From Betaproteobacteria bacterium UKL13-2 (GTDB lineage: Bacteria; Pseudomonadota; Gammaproteobacteria; Burkholderiales; Usitatibacteraceae): a stretch of 64,000 nt of DNA. The translations under genes were made by a program, and so were the position numbers. Shown piece by piece: positions 43,717 to 52,201 of the stretch (the stretch's first letter is position 1; the number at the start of each line of letters is the position of its first letter). The notes below the pieces were generated by a model. It did not search any database. It was given only the letters and a program-made list of their open reading frames with translations, and had not been told where the DNA came from. Location of the stretch: the NCBI GenBank assembly GCA_001602455.1, contig CP012157.1, positions 2,785,733 to 2,849,732 on the forward strand, written 5' to 3'.

Positions 43717-44715
43717 ATGACATTACAAAAGATACTTGCCGCATTGGTGGGCGACGACGACGCTGCAACCTTGCTCCGCACTCTCGCTGTCGACCCCCGC
43801 CTAACGGGTGACGGGGCGGTATCGAGGGCACACCTCGCACAGGCACTTAGCATGGTACTTTTTGGTGACCTGTTAAAGCGTGTTTCCTCGGGTCGCGCCT
43901 ACGTGGAGCAAACGCTTGCAGACGGCGGTCGAGTCGTATTTGATCACGGCGCACTCCGCACAGTCGCCTGGCCATCGAATGGTACGCTACCAAGCGGGCG
44001 CGCTGCCATTGCGCGTGTGCTTGAAGCATTCGGCTATCGACAATCGGCGGTCTACCCGCTCGAGCGTTTGAAGATGACTGGCTATTCGTATACGCAATCT
44101 GATTTTTCAGAATCCATCGCGCAATACTTCGTCAGCGAATTTCACCCGGAGCGATTCTCGCCTGATTTCCAAGCGACGGTAAGCCGCGTCGTCTCACGCT
44201 CCATTGACCCTTTACCCGCAGCACTCGCAACGCGTCTCGAGGCCGTCAAAGACGGAGCGGAGGTTAGCCTTGCTGAAGCGACTGTCCTCGTGAGAGCCGC
44301 AGTAGCGTGCTTTGCAAGGCATCACCCAGAACCATCGCTGGGCGACTATGAGCGATTGAAATCCGAATCTGCCGAAATGGCGTGGATCGCGACGGAAGGT
44401 AATGCGTTCAACCACGCGACAGACCGCGTGGCAGATGTCTTCGCCACTGCACAGCGCGAACGGCTCGCTGGACGCGCACTCAAGGAGCAGGTCGAAGTTT
44501 CGGCGACTGGTCGAGTCAAGCAAACCGCACTCATCGCCGACAAGGTTCAGCGCGGTTTTGTCGGTGCTGATGGAAAACGTATAGAAATGCTCGTGCCGGG
44601 ATCGTTTTACGAGTTCATCACACGCGAGCGCTTGCCGAACTCCGAGAGGCTTGACTTGGCATTTGATGCTGGGAATGCCACGGGAATATTCAAGGTGACA
44701 TCCGCAACGCCGTAG
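43717..44715 (+). CDS. 2-oxoadipate dioxygenase/decarboxylase, HglS-like (DUF1338)
   Basis: 332 residues. The DUF1338 metal ligands are likely in RVVFDHGALRTV (His77), EGNAFNHATDRVAD and PGSFYEFITRERL. HglS turns 2-oxoadipate into 2-hydroxyglutarate, the last step of the D-lysine/aminoadipate branch. The protein is shorter than the roughly 450-residue Pseudomonas enzyme. The aminotransferase needed to make 2-oxoadipate is not in the window. Confidence 0.85.
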   Translation: MTLQKILAALVGDDDAATLLRTLAVDPRLTGDGAVSRAHLAQALSMVLFGDLLKRVSSGRAYVEQTLADGGRVVFDHGALRTVAWPSNGTLPSGRAAIARVLEAFGYRQSAVYPLERLKMTGYSYTQSDFSESIAQYFVSEFHPERFSPDFQATVSRVVSRSIDPLPAALATRLEAVKDGAEVSLAEATVLVRAAVACFARHHPEPSLGDYERLKSESAEMAWIATEGNAFNHATDRVADVFATAQRERLAGRALKEQVEVSATGRVKQTALIADKVQRGFVGADGKRIEMLVPGSFYEFITRERLPNSERLDLAFDAGNATGIFKVTSATP

Positions 44716-44741
44716 TTTGACGGACGCTTGGCATACCAAGG

Positions 44742-44757
44742 ATGGCGCGCCCGACAG
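44742..44757. repeat. Partial copy of the tRNA-Arg 3' end
   Basis: ATGGCGCGCCCGACAG is repeated exactly at 44921-44936, where it is the 3' end (with CCA) of tRNA-Arg. The copies are 179 bp apart in the same orientation, as left by tRNA-targeted integration or a local duplication. Confidence 0.65.
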
Positions 44758-44773
44758 AGCGGCAGCGGGGTTT

Positions 44774-44836
44774 CGTCGATTGTGCCTGCGCACAATCGAC
44801 GCCGCAGACGCCGGAAACCGATGCAGCGGTTTCCGG
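44774..44836. repeat. Two strong stem-loops between hglS and tRNA-Arg
   Basis: The first pairs GTCGATTGTGC with GCACAATCGAC (44775-44800); the second pairs CCGGAAACCG with CGGTTTCCGG around ATGCAG (44811-44836). Neither has a U-tract, so they are not standard terminators. They lie between the two tRNA-tail copies. Confidence 0.6.
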
Positions 44837-44921
44837 GAGAACCTGTTTGTAACCCCGTGAGAGTCCTGTCTATCCGTATTGCGCTAAGGACCGAAGTGAT
44901 TGCGCACGACCGTGCATTGAA

Positions 44922-44998
44922 TGGCGCGCCCGACAGGACTCGAACCTGTTACCCCCGGCTTAGAAGGCCGGTGCTCTATCCAGATGAGCTACGGGCGC
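44922..44998 (-). tRNA. tRNA-Arg (TCT)
   Basis: Minus-strand cloverleaf: acceptor GCGCCCG/CGGGCGC, D-arm GCTCATCTGGATAGAGC, anticodon loop CTTCTAA giving TCT, T-loop GGTTCGAGTCC, encoded CCA. 77 nt. Confidence 0.95.
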
Positions 44999-45112
44999 AG
45001 TGAAAATGCAGCGTGAATTATGCTCCCGCTTGAACGAAACCGCATGATGCAGCGTTGATACTGCGAGCTGCACGAAGGCGGATCGGTTTGGTCGGCGCGG
45101 CGGATCTAAAAT

Positions 45113-45132
45113 TAGCCTGAACATTTCATGGG
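45113..45132. repeat. CCTGAACATTTCATGGG repeat end
   Basis: TAGCCTGAACATTTCATGGG, identical in inverse to the site into which the IS1380 element inserted near 38020/39550. Single end between the two tRNA genes. Confidence 0.65.
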
Positions 45133-45222
45133 TGCGCGAACAGAGAGTTCAGAGGTTTTGGCAATCTACGGATGCCGCGAGAGGCGCAGCCGTGCGCATG
45201 AACAGGCAACACGAGAAATTGA

Positions 45223-45299
45223 TGGTCGGAGTGATAGGATTCGAACCTACGACATCTTGCTCCCAAAGCAAGCGCGCTACCGGACTGCGCCACACTCCG
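45223..45299 (-). tRNA. tRNA-Pro (TGG)
   Basis: Minus-strand cloverleaf: acceptor CGGAGTG/CACTCCG, anticodon loop TTTGGGA giving TGG, T-loop GGTTCGAATCC, encoded CCA. 77 nt. Confidence 0.95.
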
Positions 45300-45360
45300 A
45301 CTGAGGCAACATCTGAGTCGGCCATTATACCGCGCCGATCGCCGTATAACAACCTTGATC

Positions 45361-45470
45361 TAGCCCGAGTATTTCATGGGTGGCCGGCTGCGTCGAAGGA
45401 GGTTGCCTCTGGGGGATTGGCAAACCATTTTGGCTCAATCGTCTTTTGCCATGCATTGGAGTGGGTGCGC
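45361..45470. repeat. Second copy of the 37.7-kb repeat element, partial
   Basis: Begins TAGCCCGAGTATTTCATGGG and continues with CGTCGAAGGAGGTTGCC and GATTGGCAAACCATTTTGG, aligning over about 100 bp with 37733-37835. It ends just before the DUF1330 gene stop. Confidence 0.7.
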
Positions 45471-45473
45471 GGC

Positions 45474-46229
45474 CTAGCGAGCGGCGGAAGGAGCGGCGGG
45501 GGGTACATCAATCGCGATCAAGGCGATGAGTGATACCAACGATGCCCCCGATGCGCTTTTGACGAAGTCCTTGGTCGCATCCGACGCGACAAATGCGGCG
45601 CGTGCTGCTGGCGACTCAAAGCTCAGCAATGCAACGCGGTTGTACAGTGCGTCACCCTCTAGCGGCAGGACAGCCTCAGGGGCAAAGGGTACCAAGCGCC
45701 TGCCACCCGACTTCGCTGCAGCGTCGAGCCAGGCTTGTTGATCCGGCGAACTCGCAGCAGCCGTGGCGACGAGCAACGCACCCGGCGAATCGAACGGTAC
45801 CACGCCACTTATGCCTTTGATGCCGACGATCGTGAATACGCCAGCCGCGTCGCGCAGCCGCACTGCTTTGCGATAACTATCTCCCCACCAAAACGTGCCG
45901 ACATTGCGGTAATCATCCCAACGCGCAACAACGGCGCTGCGCCCTTCGCACAGGCCATACACACACGTCACCCCTGCCGTCGCGCGCCCCAGACCGATAT
46001 AGCGTCCGCCAGTTTCTGTATAGATCGCCGGCAGCGCGGCCGAGTAGTTCATGACCTTGATACGGTCGAACGTGCGGCCCAGCACCAGCAAATACCCCGG
46101 CTCGGTCGGCGGCACCGACAACGATGGCTGCGCTACAACCAGTGTCGACACAGACCCGCTGAGAATAAGCGTCGCAATGAGACGGGAGAGAAATTTCACG
46201 TGTTGGCCTATGGATAAGATGGAGCGCAT
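45474..46229 (-). CDS. DUF1330-like exported protein
   Basis: 251 residues. An N-terminal hydrophobic signal (about 14-33, ending VVA) precedes two similar alpha-beta halves; the first contains GYLLVLGRTFDRIKVMNYSA and ARWDDYRNVGTFWWGDSYRK, the pattern of DUF1330 ferredoxin-fold proteins, and the second (about 140-240) is a weaker repeat. Function unknown. The longest start (MRSILSIGQHVKFLSRL) is used; a shorter start is possible. Confidence 0.65.
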   Translation of the reverse strand: MRSILSIGQHVKFLSRLIATLILSGSVSTLVVAQPSLSVPPTEPGYLLVLGRTFDRIKVMNYSAALPAIYTETGGRYIGLGRATAGVTCVYGLCEGRSAVVARWDDYRNVGTFWWGDSYRKAVRLRDAAGVFTIVGIKGISGVVPFDSPGALLVATAAASSPDQQAWLDAAAKSGGRRLVPFAPEAVLPLEGDALYNRVALLSFESPAARAAFVASDATKDFVKSASGASLVSLIALIAIDVPPAAPSAAR

Positions 46230-46329
46230 TGGATCTGCCGAACCGACATTACACCGAGTTTAACGGACCCTGACAGGACGCGAATACATAGAGCTTTTCG
46301 GTGAGGTAACAACAGACAGGCGGAAAACC

Positions 46330-46425
46330 TTATTGCGCCGCCAACATCCCAGGTTCGACTTTTCTTGACGTCTCTGGCTGCCGCTCTAAATACAGCGCGA
46401 CCCAGCCTAATGCGAGCAACACCAT
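46330..46425 (-). CDS. Possible small membrane protein after the GntR gene
   Basis: A 31-codon frame beginning MVLLALGWVALYLERQPETS and ending AAQ. It has one hydrophobic segment followed by charged residues, the look of a small single-pass membrane protein. It begins 20 bp after the GntR stop on the same strand. The ribosome site is weak, and it may instead be the tail of a decayed transporter gene. Confidence 0.3.
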   Translation of the reverse strand: MVLLALGWVALYLERQPETSRKVEPGMLAAQ

Positions 46426-46444
46426 GAAGTACAAGCTCGATTTA

Positions 46445-47182
46445 TCAGGCTAAATCGTTCAGATACGAATAGCCGCTCGTCAAGCAGAGGCCGCGCCGCC
46501 ACTCGACCGCCCGATCGCCATAGGTATAAGCCACGCGATCAACACTCAATAGTGGCGTGCCAATGGCGACCCCTAAATGCTTAGACGCATGCTTCGTCGC
46601 GCCAACGGCTTTGATTCGCTCCTCAGCCCGGACCATACGTGTGCCGTAGGCGGTCTCGAGGAAGCTATAAATGGACCCCTGCGATGCCACTAATTTTTCC
46701 ATCGTTAAGTTAGGAAAAATCGATTGTGCAAGCGTGATTTCGTCGAGGATGAGCGGGCGTCCGTCAAACACCAGCACGCGTGAAACCACAACAACCGCTT
46801 GATTGACTCGGATGCCGAGCTTGGCCGCGATGTTTGCGTCCGCCTTATCTTTCTGGAGTCCAATGAACTTCGTGCGTGGGTGATGCCTATCACTGGTAGG
46901 CTCGGCGTCATCTGCACGGATGCGAAGAAAGCGGTACTGGTGTGTGGGCGCGGTGTGCGTCGCCACAAACGTACCCTTTCCCTGGCGTCTTACGACGATG
47001 TATTCTGCCGCCAGCGCATCGATCGCCTTACGGACCGTTCCTTGACTCACCCCATATCGGCTCGCCAACTCCATCTCAGACGGTATCGCCTCGCCCGGCT
47101 TCCACTCGCCCAGCACGAGGCTGCGTGTAATCAACGACTTGATTTGCTCGTAGAGCGGCTGAAAAGTGGGACTGCCGGTCAT
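46445..47182 (-). CDS. GntR/HutC-family regulator of the propionate cluster
   Basis: 245 residues from ATG 47182, chosen because AGGA lies seven bases upstream. Winged helix at about 10-75 (IPSEMELASRYGVSQGTVRK, VVRRQGKGTFVATH) and a UTRA ligand domain with LILDEITLAQSIFPNL. It is divergent from the citE-prp operon and most likely controls it; the effector (a methylcitrate-cycle or C5 acid intermediate) is not known. Confidence 0.88.
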   Translation of the reverse strand: MTGSPTFQPLYEQIKSLITRSLVLGEWKPGEAIPSEMELASRYGVSQGTVRKAIDALAAEYIVVRRQGKGTFVATHTAPTHQYRFLRIRADDAEPTSDRHHPRTKFIGLQKDKADANIAAKLGIRVNQAVVVVSRVLVFDGRPLILDEITLAQSIFPNLTMEKLVASQGSIYSFLETAYGTRMVRAEERIKAVGATKHASKHLGVAIGTPLLSVDRVAYTYGDRAVEWRRGLCLTSGYSYLNDLA

Positions 47183-47268
47183 ATGAGTATCCTGCGAACC
47201 GGTAGCACGTAAATTCGATAGGGGGTTTCCATGCCGAAATAATATCACTGGGGACGCGGGCGTTTATG

Positions 47269-47292
47269 TCTTATATAAGATATAAGTCTTAT
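47269..47292. promoter_or_regulatory. Candidate GntR operator before the propionate operon
   Basis: TCTTATATAAGA (47269-47280) is a perfect 12-bp palindrome and is followed by a partial second copy TATAAGTCTTAT. It lies in the 258-bp divergent gap, 87 bp upstream of the GntR start. This AT-rich inverted pattern suits a HutC-type dimer. Confidence 0.55.
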
Positions 47293-47440
47293 TGACTTTT
47301 TTTCGGATGGCCGTAAAATTGTTGCAACGCAAAATTCCGCCTTTTGCCTTGCCTTGCTTACGTTGGGACATTGCAGGAAAAACTCCCGGGCGCGTTTCGT
47401 TTTTTCGCCCCCTCTTGAAACATCTCTCGCTTCAACGACG

Positions 47441-48316
47441 ATGACTCCATTTCTCCGACCCCGCCGCTCGATGCTGTATGTCCCAGGATGCTTCACCCGT
47501 TTCCTGAATAAGGCGCGCGGCCTCAAAGTCGACTCTGTGATCTTCGACCTTGGGGATTCTGTGTTGGTTGAAAACAAAGCGCTATCTCGAACGCAGGTGG
47601 TCGAGGCAATTTTGAGTGGCGGCTATGGGCGACGCGAATTGGTCGTGCGCGTCAATGATCTCGATTCCCCTTGGGGGCAAGACGACGTCAACGCGATCAC
47701 TAAGATCGGCGTCGACGCTGTACTATTCCCCAATATCGAGTCGCGACAAGATGTGCTCGACGCATTAGCCGCGCTCGATGCGGCTGGCGGCTCCCATCTT
47801 CCGATCATGGTCATGATCGAGAGTCCGTTGGCTGTGCTCCGCGCGGAAGACATTGCCTCAGCATCTGACCGTATCGCCTGCTTGATCCTCGCGACGTCCG
47901 ACCTCATCACGCAGTTGCATGGCCGTAAGACGCCGGACCGAATACCGCTCCAGTATTCACTCGCCCACGTCCTCTTGGTAGGCCGCGCCTATAAGCGCGC
48001 CGTCGTCGATGGTATCAGTATCGACATCAAGGACATGCACTCATTTGAAATGGCCTGCCGTCTTACGCGCGATTTAGGCTTCGACGGTAAATCGCTGGTG
48101 CACCCCAACCAGCTCGCATATTGCAATGACGCATTTACCCCTAAAGCAACCGAAATTACTTTTGCGTATGAGGTGATTCAAGCGCTCGAGACTGCCCATC
48201 AAGCTGGTCGCGGCACCATCATGCTGAACGGACGTTTGGTTGAGCAGCACCACGTTGCCGCGTCCAAAAGAATCATCGCGCTGGCACAAATGATCAAGGA
48301 ACTGGAAGCAGCCTAG
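47441..48316 (+). CDS. HpcH/HpaI-CitE family lyase
   Basis: 291 residues starting at ATG 47441. CitE-like TIM barrel: RRSMLYVPGCFTRFL at 8-22, VMIESPLAVLRAED (metal glutamate), ILATSDLITQLHGR and LVHPNQLAYCNDAF. The usual DLEDAV motif is DLGDSV here, so a normally conserved Glu is Gly. Relatives cleave citramalyl-CoA, malyl-CoA or similar 3-hydroxy-acyl-CoA esters. Substrate unknown; the MaoC hydratase and second lyase downstream point to C5 dicarboxyl-CoA chemistry. Confidence 0.85.
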   Translation: MTPFLRPRRSMLYVPGCFTRFLNKARGLKVDSVIFDLGDSVLVENKALSRTQVVEAILSGGYGRRELVVRVNDLDSPWGQDDVNAITKIGVDAVLFPNIESRQDVLDALAALDAAGGSHLPIMVMIESPLAVLRAEDIASASDRIACLILATSDLITQLHGRKTPDRIPLQYSLAHVLLVGRAYKRAVVDGISIDIKDMHSFEMACRLTRDLGFDGKSLVHPNQLAYCNDAFTPKATEITFAYEVIQALETAHQAGRGTIMLNGRLVEQHHVAASKRIIALAQMIKELEAA

Positions 48317-48345
48317 CCCGTTTTCCAATCGCCCCCCCACCAACC

Positions 48346-49458
48346 ATGCGACCTGCGACCGGATTTTTTTTTGAGGACTACGCCGTTGGACAAAAATTTG
48401 TCCATGCGATTCCGCGCACGGTGACTTACGGCGACACCGCGCTCTATCAAGCATTGGTCGGCTCGCGTAACCCGCTACATTGCAGCGAACCTTTTGCGCA
48501 ATCGCTAGGCTACCCGACCACACCAGTTGATGACTTGTTGGTGTTTCATATCGCGTTTGGCAAGACAGTGCCGGACGTTTCATACAATGCCGTTGCAAAC
48601 CTTGGCTACGCAGAATGCCGCTTTGTACAGCCGGTTTACGTCGGCGACACACTCTGTGCGACATCCGATGTTGTCGGCCTCAAGCCGAATAGCAATGGCA
48701 AGACTGGTGTTGTGTACGTGCGATCAAACTGCTTCAACCAACGAGACGAAATGGTGCTGACGTGGGTGAGATGGGTGATGGTGCATCGGCGGACTACGGC
48801 TGCGTCAGGGGCAAGCGCCTTAGGGTGTGGTGCGCTCAATTTTCAGGCAATGCCTGATCCGACGCTCATTACTGCACCCGCCGCTTACGGCCTGTCGGCT
48901 GAGGCAATCACGCGAGCCACCGGCGGCGGCAAATTCTGGGAAGATTACAAGACGATCAACCGCACCGATTCGCAGAATGCAAACGAGATTCCGAAGGCGC
49001 ACCCGGCTCAACGCATCGCCCATCCGGCCGGTATTACGATCGATGAAACCGACCACACCCTCGCCACTAAGCTCTACCAAAATACCGCACGGGTCCACTT
49101 TGATTTGCACCATATGGAATCCAGCCGCTTCGGCCGCCGTCTGATCTACGGCGGGCAGATCATCTCCCTTGCGCGAGCATTGAGCTTTGACGGGCTGGAA
49201 AACGCACTCACCATCGCGGCCATCAATGGCGGCTCGCATCTCAATCCGACTTTTGCCGGGGACACGATCTATGCGACGTCAACCCCTTTGACGAAATGGC
49301 CGGTTAACGAACACGTTGGCGCACTGCAGGTCGAGCTTGCCGCCTACAAGAACGTTGATCCCAACAGCGCTGCATTCCTCTCCGACCCCGCTTCTGCCGC
49401 CCAAGATCGCAAAGTCCTATCGATGGACCTCACCCTACTTGTTCCTCGTCGCCGCTAA
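48346..49458 (+). CDS. MaoC-family double hotdog hydratase, mesaconyl-CoA hydratase-like
   Basis: 370 residues with two hotdog folds. The first spans about 5-150 (FFEDYAVGQKFVHAIPRTVT, NPLHCSEPFAQSLGYP holding the catalytic D/N-H pattern); the second about 200-365 (ARVHFDLHHMESSRFGRRLI). This arrangement is seen in beta-methylmalyl-CoA dehydratase (mesaconyl-CoA hydratase). It is followed directly by a malyl/methylmalyl-CoA lyase-like gene, the enzyme that acts next in that chemistry. Confidence 0.85.
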   Translation: MRPATGFFFEDYAVGQKFVHAIPRTVTYGDTALYQALVGSRNPLHCSEPFAQSLGYPTTPVDDLLVFHIAFGKTVPDVSYNAVANLGYAECRFVQPVYVGDTLCATSDVVGLKPNSNGKTGVVYVRSNCFNQRDEMVLTWVRWVMVHRRTTAASGASALGCGALNFQAMPDPTLITAPAAYGLSAEAITRATGGGKFWEDYKTINRTDSQNANEIPKAHPAQRIAHPAGITIDETDHTLATKLYQNTARVHFDLHHMESSRFGRRLIYGGQIISLARALSFDGLENALTIAAINGGSHLNPTFAGDTIYATSTPLTKWPVNEHVGALQVELAAYKNVDPNSAAFLSDPASAAQDRKVLSMDLTLLVPRRR

Positions 49459-49492
49459 TTGCGACCTCAGCCCTCATTTCACAAGGCCCGAT

Positions 49493-50482
49493 ATGTCACC
49501 AGTCCATCCCAATCAAGCACTCTTCGTCGGAGAGAAGCCATTCCCGATCATCCCGTCATGTGAGCATTTTGCGGGTAGCGAGAAACTCATCGGTAAGGCG
49601 CTCGCGATGCAGGACACTCTGGGGCCGATTTTTGATATCACCTGCGATTGCGAAGATGGCGCACCGGCTGGGCAAGAAAAGGCTCACGCGGAAATGATTG
49701 TGCGCATGGTGAGTAGTGCGGAGAACAAACACAAAATGGCCGGCGCACGTATCCACGATCACTCGAACGCATTTTGGAAACAGGATATCGACATTTTGGT
49801 TGGCGGCGCGGGGAAATTGCTGCGCTACATCACCATTCCGAAATCGACCTCGTATGCTGAGGTGAAGGAAATGATCGAGTACGTGCGAGCGGCTTCCGTA
49901 AAGGCAAACACCGGACGCGAGATTCCGATCCACGTGTTGGTCGAAACCCACGGCGCGCTTCGCGACATCCAGCAAATCGCCACCCTGCCAAACATCGAGG
50001 TACTGGATTTCGGTCTGATGGATTTTGTCTCCGCTCACCATGGTGCCATTCCAGCATCGGCAATGCGCTCCCCCGGACAGTTCGAGCACAAATTGATTGC
50101 GCGCGGCAAAGCTGAGTTGGTGGCAGCGGCACTGGCGAACGGTGTCGTGCCGGCACACAACGTGTGTCTGGATCTGAAAAACCCAGAGGTTGTGAGCGGC
50201 GATGCCCGACGCGCACGCAATGAATTTGGTTTTTTGCGGATGTGGTCGATTTATCCGGCACAAATTCAGCCGATCGTGGATGCCATGAAGCCTGATCACT
50301 CCGAAGTCGAGGACGCGGCAAAAATCCTGCTCGCCGCTCAGGCCCTCGATTGGGGCCCGATTCAATACAAGGGCGAGTTACACGACCGTGCAACCTATCG
50401 CTACTTTTGGGAGTTGCTGCAAAAAGCAAAGGTCACGGGCGTTAAAATCTCTGACGCCGCAATGCAGGCATTCTTCAATTAA
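49493..50482 (+). CDS. Malyl-CoA/beta-methylmalyl-CoA lyase-like protein
   Basis: 329 residues from ATG 49493. HpcH/HpaI aldolase fold with FDITCDCEDGAPAGQEKAHA (metal-binding), HVLVETHGALRDI, LDFGLMDFVSAHHGAIP and KNPEVVSGDARRARNEF. Such lyases split malyl-CoA into acetyl-CoA and glyoxylate, or methylmalyl-CoA into propionyl-CoA and glyoxylate. Location before prpB/prpC makes propionyl-CoA the attractive product. A REP hairpin separates it from prpB. Confidence 0.87.
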   Translation: MSPVHPNQALFVGEKPFPIIPSCEHFAGSEKLIGKALAMQDTLGPIFDITCDCEDGAPAGQEKAHAEMIVRMVSSAENKHKMAGARIHDHSNAFWKQDIDILVGGAGKLLRYITIPKSTSYAEVKEMIEYVRAASVKANTGREIPIHVLVETHGALRDIQQIATLPNIEVLDFGLMDFVSAHHGAIPASAMRSPGQFEHKLIARGKAELVAAALANGVVPAHNVCLDLKNPEVVSGDARRARNEFGFLRMWSIYPAQIQPIVDAMKPDHSEVEDAAKILLAAQALDWGPIQYKGELHDRATYRYFWELLQKAKVTGVKISDAAMQAFFN

Positions 50483-50501
50483 TACCAAAACTCGCCGATT
50501 G

Positions 50502-50539
50502 ACGGGCGATTTCAAGACAAAATGCCTCAAATTGCCCGC
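50502..50539. repeat. REP-like hairpin inside the propionate operon
   Basis: ACGGGCGATTTCAAG pairs imperfectly with CTCAAATTGCCCGC around ACAAAATGC. It lies between the methylmalyl-CoA lyase-like gene and prpB, where it could attenuate or stabilise the transcript. Confidence 0.7.
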
Positions 50540-50580
50540 CAATACTAGCGTTTCACTTTTGCAAAAACAAAGGACAGACC

Positions 50581-51462
50581 ATGGTCACTTCCGCCGGCGC
50601 GAAATTCCGCCAAGCCCTGAAGGATGAAAAGCCGCTTCAGATTGTCGGCACCATTAACGCCAACCACGCGTTGCTCGCCAAGCGGGCAGGTTACCGGGCG
50701 ATCTACCTCTCTGGCGGCGGTGTTGCCGCAGGCTCACTCGGCATGCCTGATCTCGGCATCAATAACCTCGACGACGTGCTGACTGACATTCGACGTATCA
50801 CTGACGTTTGTGATGTGCCACTGCTCGTCGACATCGACACGGGATTCGGTCCGTCCGCGTTCAACATCGCTCGATCAGTCAAGTCACTGATCAAATTTGG
50901 GGCGGCAGCTTGTCACATCGAAGATCAAGTCGGTGCGAAGCGCTGTGGCCATCGGCCAGGCAAAGAAATTGTCACCCAGCAGGAAATGGTTGATCGGGTG
51001 AAGGCCGCCGTTGACGCCAAAACCGACCCGGATTTTTTTGTCATCGCCCGCACCGACGCCATCCAAGTTGAAGGCGTTGACGCTGCGCTTGAGCGCGCCG
51101 TGGCATTCGCCGAAGCAGGTGCAGACGGTATCTTCGTTGAGGCGGCTTACGATTTGCCGACCTATAAGCGTTTTGTCGACGCCACCAAGAAGCCAATTCT
51201 TTGCAACATCACCGAATTTGGTAAGACGCCATTCTTCACCACCGAAGAATTGCGCTTAACCGATGTCGCGATGGTGCTCTATCCCTTGTCCGCGTTCCGT
51301 GCGATGAACAAAGCGGCAGAGCGTGTGTACGAAGCGATTCGTCGCGACGGTACGCAGAAAAACGTCGTCGACATCATGCAAACCCGCGAAGAACTCTACG
51401 AGCGTATTGGCTATCACGAGTTCGAGAGCTCACTCGACAAATTATTCGCCGCGAAAAAATAA
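50581..51462 (+). CDS. prpB: 2-methylisocitrate lyase
   Basis: Splits 2-methylisocitrate into pyruvate and succinate, the last step of the methylcitrate cycle. 293 residues; [23 protein letters not shown] and the catalytic loop [13 protein letters not shown] (Cys about 121-123) are all present. The stop TAA overlaps the ATG of the acetyltransferase gene (TAATG). Confidence 0.96.
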   Translation: MVTSAGAKFRQALKDEKPLQIVGTINANHALLAKRAGYRAIYLSGGGVAAGSLGMPDLGINNLDDVLTDIRRITDVCDVPLLVDIDTGFGPSAFNIARSVKSLIKFGAAACHIEDQVGAKRCGHRPGKEIVTQQEMVDRVKAAVDAKTDPDFFVIARTDAIQVEGVDAALERAVAFAEAGADGIFVEAAYDLPTYKRFVDATKKPILCNITEFGKTPFFTTEELRLTDVAMVLYPLSAFRAMNKAAERVYEAIRRDGTQKNVVDIMQTREELYERIGYHEFESSLDKLFAAKK

Positions 51463-52160
51463 TGGCCAAGTCACTGTGGTCAATGCGTATCAAGCCGCAA
51501 ACGCTGGTGTTGCCGACATACCTCGCTCCGCTCGAGCTGCGCACACCGCGCTTGCTGCTGCGGCAGTGGAAAGAAAGCGACCTCGACGCGTGGGTAGACA
51601 TGAATGCGGATGCACAGGTTCGCAAGTACTTCCCCCGCCCGTTGACACGCGAAGAAGCGCGCGGCGAGTTTGAACGGATCAGCGGTGGCATCAAGCAGCG
51701 TGGCTGGGGCATGTGGGCCGTTGAAGTGCCGGGCGTCACACCATTCATTGGGTTTGTTGGCCTCAACCCACCGATGTTTCCGGCACCTTGGCAGCCTGGT
51801 GTCGAAATTGGCTGGCGACTGGCGCAAAGCGCCTGGGGTCAGGGTTATGCGACCGAAGCCGCCGAAGCGTCGCTGTACTTTGCGTTCGAGCATCTTCAGT
51901 TGCCGCACGTGCTCGCGCTCTCCGTGACGACCAACTCCCCCTCCCACGCCGTGATGGAACGTATTGGGATGCAGCGTTGGCACGGCATGGAGTTTGACCA
52001 CCCGCGCGTACCTGCCGACTGGCCACTGAAAAATCACGTCGTGCATCGCATCGACGCTGATGCTTGGCAAGCCTTGCGCGCTAAACGAGAAGCGGTGGCC
52101 AAAACTCCAGCTTTCAAGCGCGTTTCCAAACCAAAAAGCTTGAAGAAGCCCGCCAAATAA
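51462..52160 (+). CDS. GNAT acetyltransferase, RimJ/RimL-like, in the prp operon
   Basis: 232 residues. GNAT fold: [20 protein letters not shown] near 25-45, [20 protein letters not shown], then the acetyl-CoA loop [16 protein letters not shown] and a late [18 protein letters not shown] basic C-terminal tail ([14 protein letters not shown]) extends past the domain. It overlaps prpB by one base and is 41 bp before prpC. The acceptor is unknown; acting on an enzyme of this pathway is speculation. Confidence 0.85.
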   Translation: MAKSLWSMRIKPQTLVLPTYLAPLELRTPRLLLRQWKESDLDAWVDMNADAQVRKYFPRPLTREEARGEFERISGGIKQRGWGMWAVEVPGVTPFIGFVGLNPPMFPAPWQPGVEIGWRLAQSAWGQGYATEAAEASLYFAFEHLQLPHVLALSVTTNSPSHAVMERIGMQRWHGMEFDHPRVPADWPLKNHVVHRIDADAWQALRAKREAVAKTPAFKRVSKPKSLKKPAK

Positions 52161-52201
52161 CGACTTTCGCATTTCTGAACCTGCAATTGACGGAGAACCG
52201 C

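Noticed and set aside
44774-44836. Rho-independent terminator for the lysine operon
   Set aside because: The two hairpins are strong but neither is followed by a T-tract on either strand.
47354-47440. N-terminal extension of the CitE-like lyase
   Set aside because: The family N-terminus RRSMLYVPG sits just after the ATG at 47441; the upstream residues are arginine/cysteine-rich and non-conserved.
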